A stretch of DNA of 42,709 nt from an uncultured Clostridia bacterium (GTDB taxonomy: Bacteria; Bacillota; Clostridia; Christensenellales; Aristaeellaceae). The stretch's first letter is position 1, and each line of letters begins with the position of its first letter. The notes beneath the pieces were generated by a model that worked only from the letters and a program-made list of their open reading frames with translations, had not been told where the DNA came from and made no database searches. Of this stretch, positions 32,132-40,071 are shown piece by piece. The position numbers and the translations under genes were made by a program. The stretch lies in contig CALVKT010000053.1 in assembly GCA_944333055.1 (NCBI GenBank), forward strand, positions 1-42,709, read 5' to 3'.

Positions 32132-35100
32132 TCATCGCCTGCGCCTGGGGAGGAGCGGCCCGCCGAGCACCGCGCGCAGCAGCTCGGTATCCACGGTGAA
32201 GAGGTTCTCGTCGCCCGGCAGCACGCTGTCGCCCAGCGCGCGCTTTTGCTCCTGCAAGGTCAGCATCTGCTCCTCGACCGTGCCGGAGGCGATCAGCCGG
32301 ATGACCTGCACGCCCCGCGTCTGCCCGATCCGGTACGCGCGGTCCGTCGCCTGATTCTGCGCGGCGACGTTCCACCACGGATCGTAGTGGATGACCACGT
32401 CCGCGCCGGTCAGGTTCAGCCCGGTGCCGCCCGCCTTGAGCGAGATGAGGAACACGTCCGCGCCGCCCGCGTTGAACTGCTCCACCAGCGCCATGCGCGT
32501 CTGCTTGTCCGTTTCGCCGGTCAGCGTGTAGTGCGCGATGCCCTCGGCGCGCAGCGCATCGGCGATGCGCGCGAGCATCGAGGTGAACTGCGAGAACACC
32601 AGCAGCCGGTGCCCGCCGCAGAGCGCGTCGCGCACGATCTCCAAAAACTGCGTCAGCTTGCCGCTGCCGCCCGTGTAGCCCTCCAGGCACAGCGACGGAT
32701 CGCAGCACAGCTGGCGCAGGCGCGTCAGCCCGGCGAGCACGGCCATGCGGCTCTGCCCGTCCGCAAGGCCGCCCGCGCTCTGCCTGCGCAGCGCCGCGGC
32801 GTGCGCCGCGTAGAGCCTGCGCTGCTCGGATGTCATCTCGCTGGTCATCACCGTCTCCACCTTCTCCGGCAGATCGGACAGCACGTCCTTCTTCATGCGC
32901 CGCAGGATGAACGGCGCGACGAGGATGTGCAGGTTTTCCCTGGCGCGCGCGTCCGCATGGCGCACGATAGGCGCTTCGAAGCGGTCTTTGAACTTCTTGT
33001 ACGTGCCCAGATAGCCGGGCATCAGGAAGTCGAAGATCGACCAGAGCTCCGAGAGTCGGTTTTCCACCGGCGTGCCGGTCATCGCAAAGCGATGTGCGGC
33101 GCGCAGCGATTTGACCGACCTGGCGGCCTGCGAGGCGGCGTTCTTGATGGTCTGCGCTTCGTCCAGCAGCAGATGCGTCAGCGGGATGTCCGCATAGGCC
33201 TGCGCGTCGCGGCGGAGCTGGTCGTAGGAGGTGATGAGCAGTTCGGGCGCGTCCTGCGCCGCGATCGCCTGCGCGCGCGCTTTGGCGTCGCCCGTCAGGC
33301 TCGCGCACGTCAGATCCGGCGCGAAACGCTGCGCCTCCGTGCGCCAGTTGAGCTGGAGGGACGCCGGGCACACCACCAGCGCGCGCACGCGCTCGCCCTG
33401 TTCCCTGGCGTGCAGCAGCAGCGCCAACGCCTGCACGGTCTTGCCCAGCTCCATGTCGTCCGCGAGGATGCCGCCAAAGCCGGCGCCGCTCAGCGCGCAC
33501 AGCCAGGAGAGGCCCTCCAGCTGATAGCTGCGCAGCGTCGTGCGCAGGCTTGCGGGCTGCGCCATGCGCGTCTGCTGCGCCTGCTCGATGCGCTGCGTCC
33601 ACGAAGAGATCGCTTCGGGCGCGCGCAGCGCGATGTGCGGCCGCGCTTTGAGCGCCGCGTCCAGATACATGGCGCGGCTGGGGGCGACCTCCACGCCCGC
33701 CTCCGTCTGTTCGGCCGTCACGTCCAGCCCGTCGAGCACCTGCGCCGCGTCGGCGGCCTGCTCAAGCGCCTCGCCGCTGAGGAAGATGCCGCTGGTCAGC
33801 CGCACGTAGGCGCGCTTTTCCCGATAGGCCGAGAGCGCCTGCGCAAGCTCTTCCCGCGTGTAGCCCAGATCCGCCTTCAGCGTCAGCCGGTCGCCCTCCT
33901 GGCGCAGGCCGAAGGCCATCGGCCGTGGCTTGTGCACGTGCATCTGCGCGAGCCGCCGGCTCACGTGCACCTCGCCCGTGCGCTCCAACTGCGGGAGCCG
34001 GTCGCGCAGCAGCGCGAAGCACGCCGACTCCTCGCCCGAAAAGGCGTACTGGCCGACGCCTTCCTTCGTGGGGAACAGGCGCATGGCCGCCGCGCAGGCG
34101 TCCGCTTCCAGCGCCGCGTTGCGCCGGATGTGCGGATGCGTCTGGCCGGGGGCGAGCTCCACGCCGCAGTAATCGAGCGCGACCCGGCAGGTGAGCCGCC
34201 GGCCGTCGGCCGCGTCCACGTAGAAGCGGACCGCCGCCGGGGTGGGCGTGTGCGCCGCGAGGATGGCCTGCCCCTTGACAAGGCGCACGCTGTCCGCCGC
34301 CGGGAGAATCAGCCGCGTGCAGACGGCCTCCAACTGCGCTTCGCGCAGGCGCACGCCCTGCGGCCTTGCGCGGGCGATTTGCGTCAGCGGCGCGATGCGC
34401 GCATACGCGTCGCCCAGCGCGCAGCAGATCTCTGTTTCGCCCAGATGATACGCGCCCGCCAGCCCCGTCACCACGTCCTGCGCCTCCACCGTCAGCGTGG
34501 TGCGCTCCGCCTGCGCCGCCAGCTCGACCGGCAGCACGATATCCCCGCGCACGACCTTCGCGCGCCGCGATTCGCCGTTTTCCCCGCAGACCTCGACCTC
34601 GCGGCCGATCAGCAGGCGCATCGTCTGATCCAGCGCCGCGCCGAAAAGAGAAAGCTCGCCGCCGTTGGCGATGCGCGGATTGCCCGCGAGCATCACGATC
34701 TGGCCAAAGAGCGCGGCGTCCGCCTCGTCGAGCTCGGCCTCGCTGTGGGAAAACGTCAGCTCCCGGCCGTAGACCGCCGCCTCCCGGCGGGCTGCGCGCG
34801 ACGCCAGCTCCGACATGCTGCGCACCATGTAGGCGCGCGTCCGGCCGATCTTCAGGCGCAGGCCCAACGACTCGGCGGACAGACGTCGCAGCACGGGATA
34901 GAGCCGGACCGGCGCGTCCTGCGGCGCGCGGCGCAGGGAGAAGGGCTGCGCGCCGTCGAGCAGGCCGTCGATCAGGTCGTCTTCGGACGGGCGCTCATCG
35001 ATCGGCTGCGCGCCGACGCACACGGCGATCATCAGCGCGGCCACGTGGCGGCAGTATGCACAGCCCTGGCAATCGCACGCGCTGTACGCAAAATCCTGCG

Positions 35101-35290
35101 TCTCTTCGTCATAGCCGAACGCCGCCGCATAATCCCTGTCCGCCGCGTGCACCGTGGCGCTGCAGGTCAGGATCCCGTCCGCGCACGAGCGCGAGATGGG
35201 GCCGACCCGCCCTTCGCGCACGTAGACCCGGCCGCGCGCATAATTCGACGCGCTGCCGACCGCGTCGCGCGCCTGCAATAACGTGTACAT
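32132..35290 (-). CDS. SNF2 family helicase with N-terminal SWIM zinc finger
   Basis: A 1052-residue DEAD/DEAH-like DNA translocase. A SWIM finger occupies residues 72-82 (CDC...CRH). The bacterial SNF2-associated region follows. Motor motifs: motif I DDMELGKT (611-618), DEAQ box (LLLDEAQTIKN), motif III TGTPVENRLSELWSIFDFL, motif V LKAGGTGLNLTGAD and motif VI DRAYRIGQ. Motif I has Glu614 where Gly is usual. Family members remodel protein-DNA complexes, and some belong to defence systems, but no defence genes are nearby. GGAGGGA precedes ATG 35290. Confidence 0.93.
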   Translation of the reverse strand: MYTLLQARDAVGSASNYARGRVYVREGRVGPISRSCADGILTCSATVHAADRDYAAAFGYDEETQDFAYSACDCQGCAYCRHVAALMIAVCVGAQPIDERPSEDDLIDGLLDGAQPFSLRRAPQDAPVRLYPVLRRLSAESLGLRLKIGRTRAYMVRSMSELASRAARREAAVYGRELTFSHSEAELDEADAALFGQIVMLAGNPRIANGGELSLFGAALDQTMRLLIGREVEVCGENGESRRAKVVRGDIVLPVELAAQAERTTLTVEAQDVVTGLAGAYHLGETEICCALGDAYARIAPLTQIARARPQGVRLREAQLEAVCTRLILPAADSVRLVKGQAILAAHTPTPAAVRFYVDAADGRRLTCRVALDYCGVELAPGQTHPHIRRNAALEADACAAAMRLFPTKEGVGQYAFSGEESACFALLRDRLPQLERTGEVHVSRRLAQMHVHKPRPMAFGLRQEGDRLTLKADLGYTREELAQALSAYREKRAYVRLTSGIFLSGEALEQAADAAQVLDGLDVTAEQTEAGVEVAPSRAMYLDAALKARPHIALRAPEAISSWTQRIEQAQQTRMAQPASLRTTLRSYQLEGLSWLCALSGAGFGGILADDMELGKTVQALALLLHAREQGERVRALVVCPASLQLNWRTEAQRFAPDLTCASLTGDAKARAQAIAAQDAPELLITSYDQLRRDAQAYADIPLTHLLLDEAQTIKNAASQAARSVKSLRAAHRFAMTGTPVENRLSELWSIFDFLMPGYLGTYKKFKDRFEAPIVRHADARARENLHILVAPFILRRMKKDVLSDLPEKVETVMTSEMTSEQRRLYAAHAAALRRQSAGGLADGQSRMAVLAGLTRLRQLCCDPSLCLEGYTGGSGKLTQFLEIVRDALCGGHRLLVFSQFTSMLARIADALRAEGIAHYTLTGETDKQTRMALVEQFNAGGADVFLISLKAGGTGLNLTGADVVIHYDPWWNVAAQNQATDRAYRIGQTRGVQVIRLIASGTVEEQMLTLQEQKRALGDSVLPGDENLFTVDTELLRAVLGGPLLPRRRR

Positions 35291-35320
35291 CCGCGTCCCT
35301 CCGTCGTCCTTTGTCGCTTC

Positions 35321-35332
35321 ATTATAACACAC
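35321..35332 (-). promoter_or_regulatory. Extended -10 promoter of the SNF2 gene
   Basis: Minus-strand TATAAT (35326-35321) is preceded by TGT, forming TGnTATAAT. A good -35 is lacking. It lies 31 bases before the start codon. Confidence 0.6.
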
Positions 35333-35362
35333 TTGCTCCGCGCCCGCCAGCCGTGCTACAAT
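35333..35362 (+). promoter_or_regulatory. Promoter of thpR
   Basis: TTGCTC (35333-35338), 18 bases, TACAAT (35357-35362). It lies back-to-back with the SNF2 promoter. Confidence 0.68.
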
Positions 35363-35385
35363 GGCGGCGTGAGAGGAGGGAGAAG

Positions 35386-35928
35386 ATGCGCCTGTTCTTC
35401 GGCTTGTCCCTGCCGGACGGCGTGCGGGCCGTCACGCGCGCGTGCACGGCGCACTGCGAAGCGTCCATCCCCGGCAGGTACGTCTTGAGCGACAACCACC
35501 ACGTCACGCTGGCGTTTCTGGGCGACGTGCCGCAGGCGCGGCTTTGCGATGCGCGCACGGTGCTCGCGCAGGCTGTCCGCGATTTTCCCGCGCCGCGCCT
35601 GGCGCTCGACGGCCTGTCGCACTTCGGCAGTCCGCAAAACGGCATTCTGATTCTGCGGGTGGCGAGCGATCCGCCGCTTGCGCCGCTGCACGCGCAGCTC
35701 GTCAGTGCGCTGCGCGAGGCCGGCCTGCCCGCCGATGCCGGCCCGTTTTCCCCGCACATCACGCTCGCCCGGCACGCCGTGATCCCGGATGCGCTGCCCG
35801 ATGGCCCGGCGGCGCGCTTTACCGCCGCGCAGGCGCACGTCTTTTTGAGCGCGCGCGACGCCTCCGGCGTGCTGCGCTATACGCCGCTTGACACCGTCTC
35901 CTTCGCGCCGTGCCGCGCCATTTTCTGA
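35386..35928 (+). CDS. thpR: RNA 2',3'-cyclic phosphodiesterase (2H/LigT family)
   Basis: A 180-residue 2H phosphoesterase. The two catalytic motifs are HVTL (39-42) and HITL (124-127), at the spacing typical of ThpR/LigT. It opens 2',3'-cyclic phosphates on RNA ends; the cellular role is not settled. GAGGAGGG precedes ATG 35386. The gene appears monocistronic and divergent from the SNF2 gene. Confidence 0.93.
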   Translation: MRLFFGLSLPDGVRAVTRACTAHCEASIPGRYVLSDNHHVTLAFLGDVPQARLCDARTVLAQAVRDFPAPRLALDGLSHFGSPQNGILILRVASDPPLAPLHAQLVSALREAGLPADAGPFSPHITLARHAVIPDALPDGPAARFTAAQAHVFLSARDASGVLRYTPLDTVSFAPCRAIF

Positions 35929-35988
35929 TATTTCACATGGGTATCGCAAACTTCGTTTCGATTCGACATGAAGATTTTTAAATTCGTA

Positions 35989-36017
35989 TTGACAAATGTT
36001 ACAAGTTGTAATAAACT
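35989..36017 (+). promoter_or_regulatory. Promoter of the peptidoglycan-binding protein gene with an internal palindrome
   Basis: TTGACA (35989-35994), 17 bases, TAAACT (36012-36017). The spacer contains the perfect palindrome TTACAA-G-TTGTAA (35999-36011), a likely repressor or activator site. Confidence 0.8.
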
Positions 36018-36054
36018 GATGACGTAGTTGAGATGAAAGGAGACGCGTGCCCTC

Positions 36055-37611
36055 ATGATGATTGCGTCAAAAAAGAAATGGATCGTGATGGCGCTGGCCA
36101 TCCTCATGGTGTGCGTATGCGCCCTCGCTTCGGCGCAGAGCTATAGCCTCGGCGATGAAGCCGATGAAATCGAGAACATCCAGACTGCGCTCAAGAAGCT
36201 CAAGCTGTATTCGGGCGGCATCACCGGCCACTACGGCGAGAAAACGCAGGCCGCCGTCAAGCTGTTCCAGAAGCGCTTTGGCCTCAAGGAAGACGGCATC
36301 GCCGGCGAGGATACGATCGCCATGCTCTACGAGGAGACCGGCATCTCGTATTCGGAGTCTTCCGACTCCTCCTCGTCTTCCTCCGGCAGCAGCGACACGC
36401 TGCGCCACGGCAGCCGCAGCGACGCCGTGCGCCAGATGCAGGAGGATCTCACGACGCTGGGGTATTATAGCGGCAGCATCAGCGGCCACTACGGCACGCT
36501 CACCGAGGCCGCCGTCATGAAGTTCCAGCGGGCGAACGGCCTGTCCGCCGACGGCATCGCCGGCGCGAAGACGCTGGCCAAGATCGCCACGGCGCTGGGC
36601 AACAGCTCTTCCGGCAGCTCGTCCTCCTCGTCTTCTTCCTCGTCCGGCGTCACGCTGCGCTACGGCATGGAGGATTCCGAGGACGTGCGCACCTTGCAGC
36701 AGAACCTCAAGGATCTGGGCTATTACAAGGGCTCCGTCACCGGCGACTTCGGCCGGCTGACGAAGGAGGCCGTCTACAACTTCCAGCGCGCCAACGACCT
36801 GTCCGCCGACGGCGTGGCGGGCAGCAAGACGCTCTCCAAGATCGCCAGCGAGATGGCGGGCGGCTCGTCCGGTTCCAGCTCGTCCGGTTCCTCCGGCTCG
36901 TCCTCTTCGAGCCTGCTGGATACATCGGATACGCTGATGCTGGGCGATCGCAGCGACGAGGTGCTCAAGCTCCAGAAGATGCTCGCCGAGATGGGCTACT
37001 ACTCCGGCAACCAGACCGGTCACTACGGCGAGATCACGGAGGAGGCCGTCATCACCTTCCAGAAGGCGATGGGCCTGACCGCCGACGGCATGGCGGGCAA
37101 GCGCACGCTCTCCGCGATCAACGCCAAGTACAAGAACAACGACACCGGCAGCTCGTCCGGCGGCTCGTCCAGCGGCGTGTCCGGCAACGACGTGCGCTAC
37201 GAGAACTTCTATAACTGGCGCCGCAATTACGCCAACGGCGAATACTGCTCCGTCTATGATCCGGAGACCGGATACACGTGGACGCTGCGCATCATGACCA
37301 AGGACGCGCACATGGACGCCGAGCCGCTGACCGCGGAGGACACCGCCATCATGAACAAGGCCTTTGGCGGCGAGACCACGTGGACGCCCAAGGCTGTCTG
37401 GGTGACGTTCTCCGACGGCAAGACGTACATCGGCTCCACCCACAACACGCCGCACTCTCCGTTCCACCTCAAGGACAACAACTTCGACGGGCACCTGTGC
37501 GTGCACTTCCCCATCTCCATGGAGAAGGCGCAGGAGATCGGCCCGTACGCCACCAGCCACCAGGAGACCATCAACGAGGCCTGGGACAAGCTGCTGGCCC
37601 AGTATCGCTGA
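36055..37611 (+). CDS. Secreted protein with four peptidoglycan-binding repeats and an unidentified C-terminal domain
   Basis: A 518-residue exported cell-wall protein. A signal peptide occupies residues 1-27 (ALASA cleavage). Four PG_binding_1 repeats lie at about 30-95, 114-182, 198-267 and 290-358, each with LGYYSG/GHYG, AVxxFQ and DGxAGxxTL motifs. They are separated by Ser/Gly linkers at about 101-113, 183-197, 269-287 and 364-376. The C-terminal domain (about 378-518) contains THNTPHSPFH, GHLCVHFP and SHQETINEAW. Its conserved-looking His and Cys suggest an enzyme, but I cannot name the family. The Shine-Dalgarno AAAGGAG is rather distant (about 13 bases). Confidence 0.85.
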   Translation: MMIASKKKWIVMALAILMVCVCALASAQSYSLGDEADEIENIQTALKKLKLYSGGITGHYGEKTQAAVKLFQKRFGLKEDGIAGEDTIAMLYEETGISYSESSDSSSSSSGSSDTLRHGSRSDAVRQMQEDLTTLGYYSGSISGHYGTLTEAAVMKFQRANGLSADGIAGAKTLAKIATALGNSSSGSSSSSSSSSSGVTLRYGMEDSEDVRTLQQNLKDLGYYKGSVTGDFGRLTKEAVYNFQRANDLSADGVAGSKTLSKIASEMAGGSSGSSSSGSSGSSSSSLLDTSDTLMLGDRSDEVLKLQKMLAEMGYYSGNQTGHYGEITEEAVITFQKAMGLTADGMAGKRTLSAINAKYKNNDTGSSSGGSSSGVSGNDVRYENFYNWRRNYANGEYCSVYDPETGYTWTLRIMTKDAHMDAEPLTAEDTAIMNKAFGGETTWTPKAVWVTFSDGKTYIGSTHNTPHSPFHLKDNNFDGHLCVHFPISMEKAQEIGPYATSHQETINEAWDKLLAQYR

Positions 37612-37617
37612 CCCCAT

Positions 37618-37651
37618 GCCGCAAGGATGCCCGCATCCTTGCGGCGTTTTT
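37618..37651 (+). terminator. Terminator after the peptidoglycan-binding protein gene
   Basis: GCCGCAAGGATG (37618-37629) pairs perfectly with CATCCTTGCGGC (37634-37645), followed by GTTTTTC. Confidence 0.93.
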
Positions 37652-37654
37652 CGT

Positions 37655-37683
37655 ATCATACTGATTTTTGATCAAAAGGTCAA
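37655..37683 (-). promoter_or_regulatory. Orphan minus-strand promoter-like sequence
   Basis: On the minus strand TTGACC (37683-37678), 17 bases, TATGAT (37660-37655). Transcription would run antisense into the 3' end of the peptidoglycan-binding protein gene. No gene is served by it. Confidence 0.4.
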
Positions 37684-37687
37684 ATAC

Positions 37688-37755
37688 AGCGCGAAGCGAA
37701 GAAGGGAGTCTGAAATCCCTCAGGCAGGTTTTAGGGCGGCAGCCCTGACGTCTTC
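37688..37755 (+). repeat. Dispersed multi-hairpin repeat, copy C (shortened)
   Basis: GCGCGAAGCGAAGAAGGG matches copy A base for base over 18 positions. After a small hairpin it reaches GGGCGGCAGCCC (37734-37745). The CGGGGTTCGGGG module is missing or degraded. Confidence 0.72.
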
Positions 37756-38097
37756 CATGATCACGGCGTAAGCGGCGGGAACCGCAGCGGAGCGTAGCGA
37801 CCATTGCGGTTCTGATGAGCCGTTTTCATCAAGAATGAGTATAAGGCCGCCCTTCCGCTTTGCTTGCCTGCGGGCGCGTGCGATGATATCGCCGGAACGT
37901 GCGCAGGAAGGGAGGAACGCGCAGACCATGAAGGACATCGCGCATCGTCGCGGGCAGCCCGGCCGCCGTGTCAAGCGCCATCCGCGGCGACCGTGACGCG
38001 CCTCCCTGCAAGCCGCCGCGAAGCAAAATCGACGCGGCGAAGCGGTCCGGCATTTCCCATGCGCGCAGCCGCGCGCGCGTGCATGTCAAGCGCCTTT
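37756..38097. other. Gap without recognisable genes
   Basis: GC-rich sequence between repeat copies. Reading frames here lack ribosome binding sites and family resemblance. Small inverted repeats are present, such as CCGCAG...CTGCGG-like pairs near 37780, but no terminator, promoter or RNA gene could be supported. Confidence 0.6.
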
Positions 38098-38187
38098 ACG
38101 CGAACGGACGCCCGGAAGGCAAACCCTCCGGGCGTCGCGTCATATGCGGCGTATGCTGTCCCGCGTTGTTCAAGCCGTGCCGCATGA
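38098..38187 (+). repeat. Dispersed repeat family II, copy 2
   Basis: The palindromic core 38107-38136 is the exact reverse complement of 13082-13111 (30 of 30 bases). Similarity extends rightwards at a lower level, sharing GTCCCGCGT and TGCCGCA. Confidence 0.75.
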
Positions 38188-38238
38188 CACAATGGCGCTG
38201 CCGCGCGCTTCGCGGCGGTTGGAAGCGGGTTGGCGCGC

Positions 38239-40017
38239 TCAACCCTGCGTCATCGCGTCGATGAGCGCGGCGCAGGCCATGGGCTGCTGGCGCACGGCGG
38301 GCGCGGCGGCGCGCCAGATGGTCTCGACGGCGTCTGTGTAGTGCGCCTCCGGTCGGAAGCCGTCGGCCAGGCGCAGCGCGTGCACGAGCAGCGCGGCGGG
38401 CGAGGGAAGCTCGTCGTCGTAGATGGCGGGCGTGCGCGGGAAGAAGGACGCCGGATCGTCCTGCGTGTGCATGACCATCCCGTCCGGGCGGACGAATGCG
38501 TGCAGCGCGCCGCCCAACAGGCGCAGGCCGGTGTGCAGGTAGGCCTCGTCCTGCCCGCCCAGGGTGAGCAGCGCGAGTGCCAGCGCGGCGGATGCGCCGC
38601 AGGTGGCCTGCGCGTGCAGCGGACTGGCGGGTGCGACGGACGCGGGCATCGGCATGGGGCCCGGCGCGCCCGGCTGGCTGAGCAGGAAGGAGACGGCCCG
38701 CCGCGCGGCCTGCGTGTAGCGCGATTCCCCCAACCGCCTGCCGCATTCGGCCAGCACGGCGGCGGCCAGCGCGCAGGGTGCGGCAACCACGTCTTGCAGC
38801 GGGCTTTGCGGCGTGCGCGCCTGGCGCACGCGCAGCAGCGCGGGCAGCGCCCGGCGCAGGAAGGCGGCGTCCTCCGGCGTGAGCGACGGGGAGAGCGTCG
38901 GGTAGAGCGCGGCAGGCGCGTCGTCCAGCGCACGGCGCGGCGGCTCGGCGACGGGCGAAAACCGGCTGGGCGCGACGGCGGGTTCGGGCCGGGCGTGGCG
39001 GTGGAGCAGGCCGAGCAGGCGGCAGGCGCGCAGGCCGTCCTCGTTGCCCAGCGCGGCGCAGGCCTGCTCCGGCGTGAAGGCATAGGTCGATTTGGGCGCG
39101 AGCAGCGCGGGGGAAAGCCCGCCGCCGGGCAGGGCAAAGCCGCCCGCGAGCTGGTCGAGCAGGCGCACGGCCTCGCTGCGCCGCCCGTCGCGCAGCAGGA
39201 TCAGCGCGAGCATGGCGTTCACGCCCAGCGGCTTTTCCGGCACGAAGACGCGCCAGTCGTCCGTCAGCGTCGCGTCGAAGAAGCTGCCGTCCAGCGGGTC
39301 GTAGAGCGCGGAGGCGAGCATGGCGTCCAGCGCCCGGTTGAGCGCGCCGTGCGCCTGCCTGTCGCCCCGCGCCGCCGCGTGCTGCCAGAAGCACAGCGGG
39401 CAGACGAGCGGCGTCTTGATGCCGCGAAAGCCGCCGCTGTGCGCGTCCTCGGCCGCGGCAAGCGCGCGGGCGAGGTCGTGCGCGGCGTCCTGCGGCGCAT
39501 AGGGCCGGGCGGGCGAATCGGCGCGGAAGGAGCGGATGACCTGCGCGGCCTGCTGCGCCATCGCGGGTGGGTTCTGCGCAAGGCGCTTGTCCGCGTGGGC
39601 GAGCCAGACGTAGAGCCGCGAGGCGTCCAGCGGGAAGCCGTGCGGCGGCAGCGGCGCGGCGAGAAAGGGGCGCGCGTCGTCAAGCAGCAGCGCGCACAGC
39701 GGCAGCGCGCCCTCGCCGGAGAAGAGCGCGCCCGCGCGCCGGCAGAGCAGCTCCACGTCCGGCCGCTCGCCGATGCGCAGGAAGGCGGGCACGGTGCGCT
39801 CCATCAGCTGCATGCGCAGCGACGGATCGTCCGGCAGCGAAGGCGCGTGCGCGATGAGCAGAAAGACGGGCACGTGGCGGCGGCGCGCCTGGGCAAAGGC
39901 GTCGGCGCTCAGCGGCAGGAAGGACAGCGCGGGCGCGGCCGGCATGGGCGCGGCGGCGGGCGGCTGTACGCCGGGCTGCGGCGGATAGCCGGCGGATGGC
40001 AGAGAAGAAACGCGCAT
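38239..40017 (-). CDS. Divergent YyaL/DUF255-like protein lacking the CHWCH motif
   Basis: A 592-residue protein. Residues ~35-125 follow the thioredoxin-like DUF255 domain of YyaL (SADAFAQARRRHVPVFLLI, then RIGERPDVELL, GEGALPLCALLLDDARPFL). The position of the usual CHWCH catalytic motif reads HAPSLPDDP (57-65). Residues ~180-590 resemble the alpha/alpha-barrel of the family (HSGGFRGIK, DPLDGSFFDATLTDDWRVF, EKPLGVNAMLALILL, SPAALLVHALRL). An unusual CPLC pair is at 206-209. Start 40017 is supported by AAGGA 10 bases upstream; in-frame ATG 40053 is the alternative. Function unknown; it follows rapZ. Confidence 0.75.
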   Translation of the reverse strand: MRVSSLPSAGYPPQPGVQPPAAAPMPAAPALSFLPLSADAFAQARRRHVPVFLLIAHAPSLPDDPSLRMQLMERTVPAFLRIGERPDVELLCRRAGALFSGEGALPLCALLLDDARPFLAAPLPPHGFPLDASRLYVWLAHADKRLAQNPPAMAQQAAQVIRSFRADSPARPYAPQDAAHDLARALAAAEDAHSGGFRGIKTPLVCPLCFWQHAAARGDRQAHGALNRALDAMLASALYDPLDGSFFDATLTDDWRVFVPEKPLGVNAMLALILLRDGRRSEAVRLLDQLAGGFALPGGGLSPALLAPKSTYAFTPEQACAALGNEDGLRACRLLGLLHRHARPEPAVAPSRFSPVAEPPRRALDDAPAALYPTLSPSLTPEDAAFLRRALPALLRVRQARTPQSPLQDVVAAPCALAAAVLAECGRRLGESRYTQAARRAVSFLLSQPGAPGPMPMPASVAPASPLHAQATCGASAALALALLTLGGQDEAYLHTGLRLLGGALHAFVRPDGMVMHTQDDPASFFPRTPAIYDDELPSPAALLVHALRLADGFRPEAHYTDAVETIWRAAAPAVRQQPMACAALIDAMTQG

Positions 40018-40061
40018 GCGATCCCATCCTTTTGAGGAAGATGGCATCAGCATGCGCGTTT
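40008..40061 (-). promoter_or_regulatory. Hairpin enclosing both possible start codons of the YyaL-like gene
   Basis: AAACGCGCATGC (40008-40019) and GCATGCGCGTTT (40050-40061) are perfect 12-base inverted arms. An inner CCATC/GATGG stem tightens the loop. On the minus strand both arms contain an in-frame ATG, and the Shine-Dalgarno lies in the loop. It may also end some rapZ transcripts, but the T-tract after it is poor. Confidence 0.6.
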
Positions 40062-40071
40062 TGATGCGGTT

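Noticed and set aside
31553-35281. A ~1240-codon open frame on the plus strand across the SNF2 gene
   Set aside because: Antisense shadow of GC-rich codons; it begins inside the phosphodiesterase gene and has an Arg-rich, patternless product.
32132-35290. Anti-phage defence system around the SNF2 helicase
   Set aside because: Neighbours are a sugar-type operon and thpR; no nuclease, methylase or other defence partner is present.
37186-37611. L,D-transpeptidase call for the C-terminal domain
   Set aside because: The His and Cys arrangement does not fit the required HGxx...SHGCxR signature.
37655-38230. CRISPR array or small RNA gene in the gene-free gap
   Set aside because: Repeats are not regularly spaced and the same units occur elsewhere singly; no sigma promoter plus terminator pair defines an RNA.
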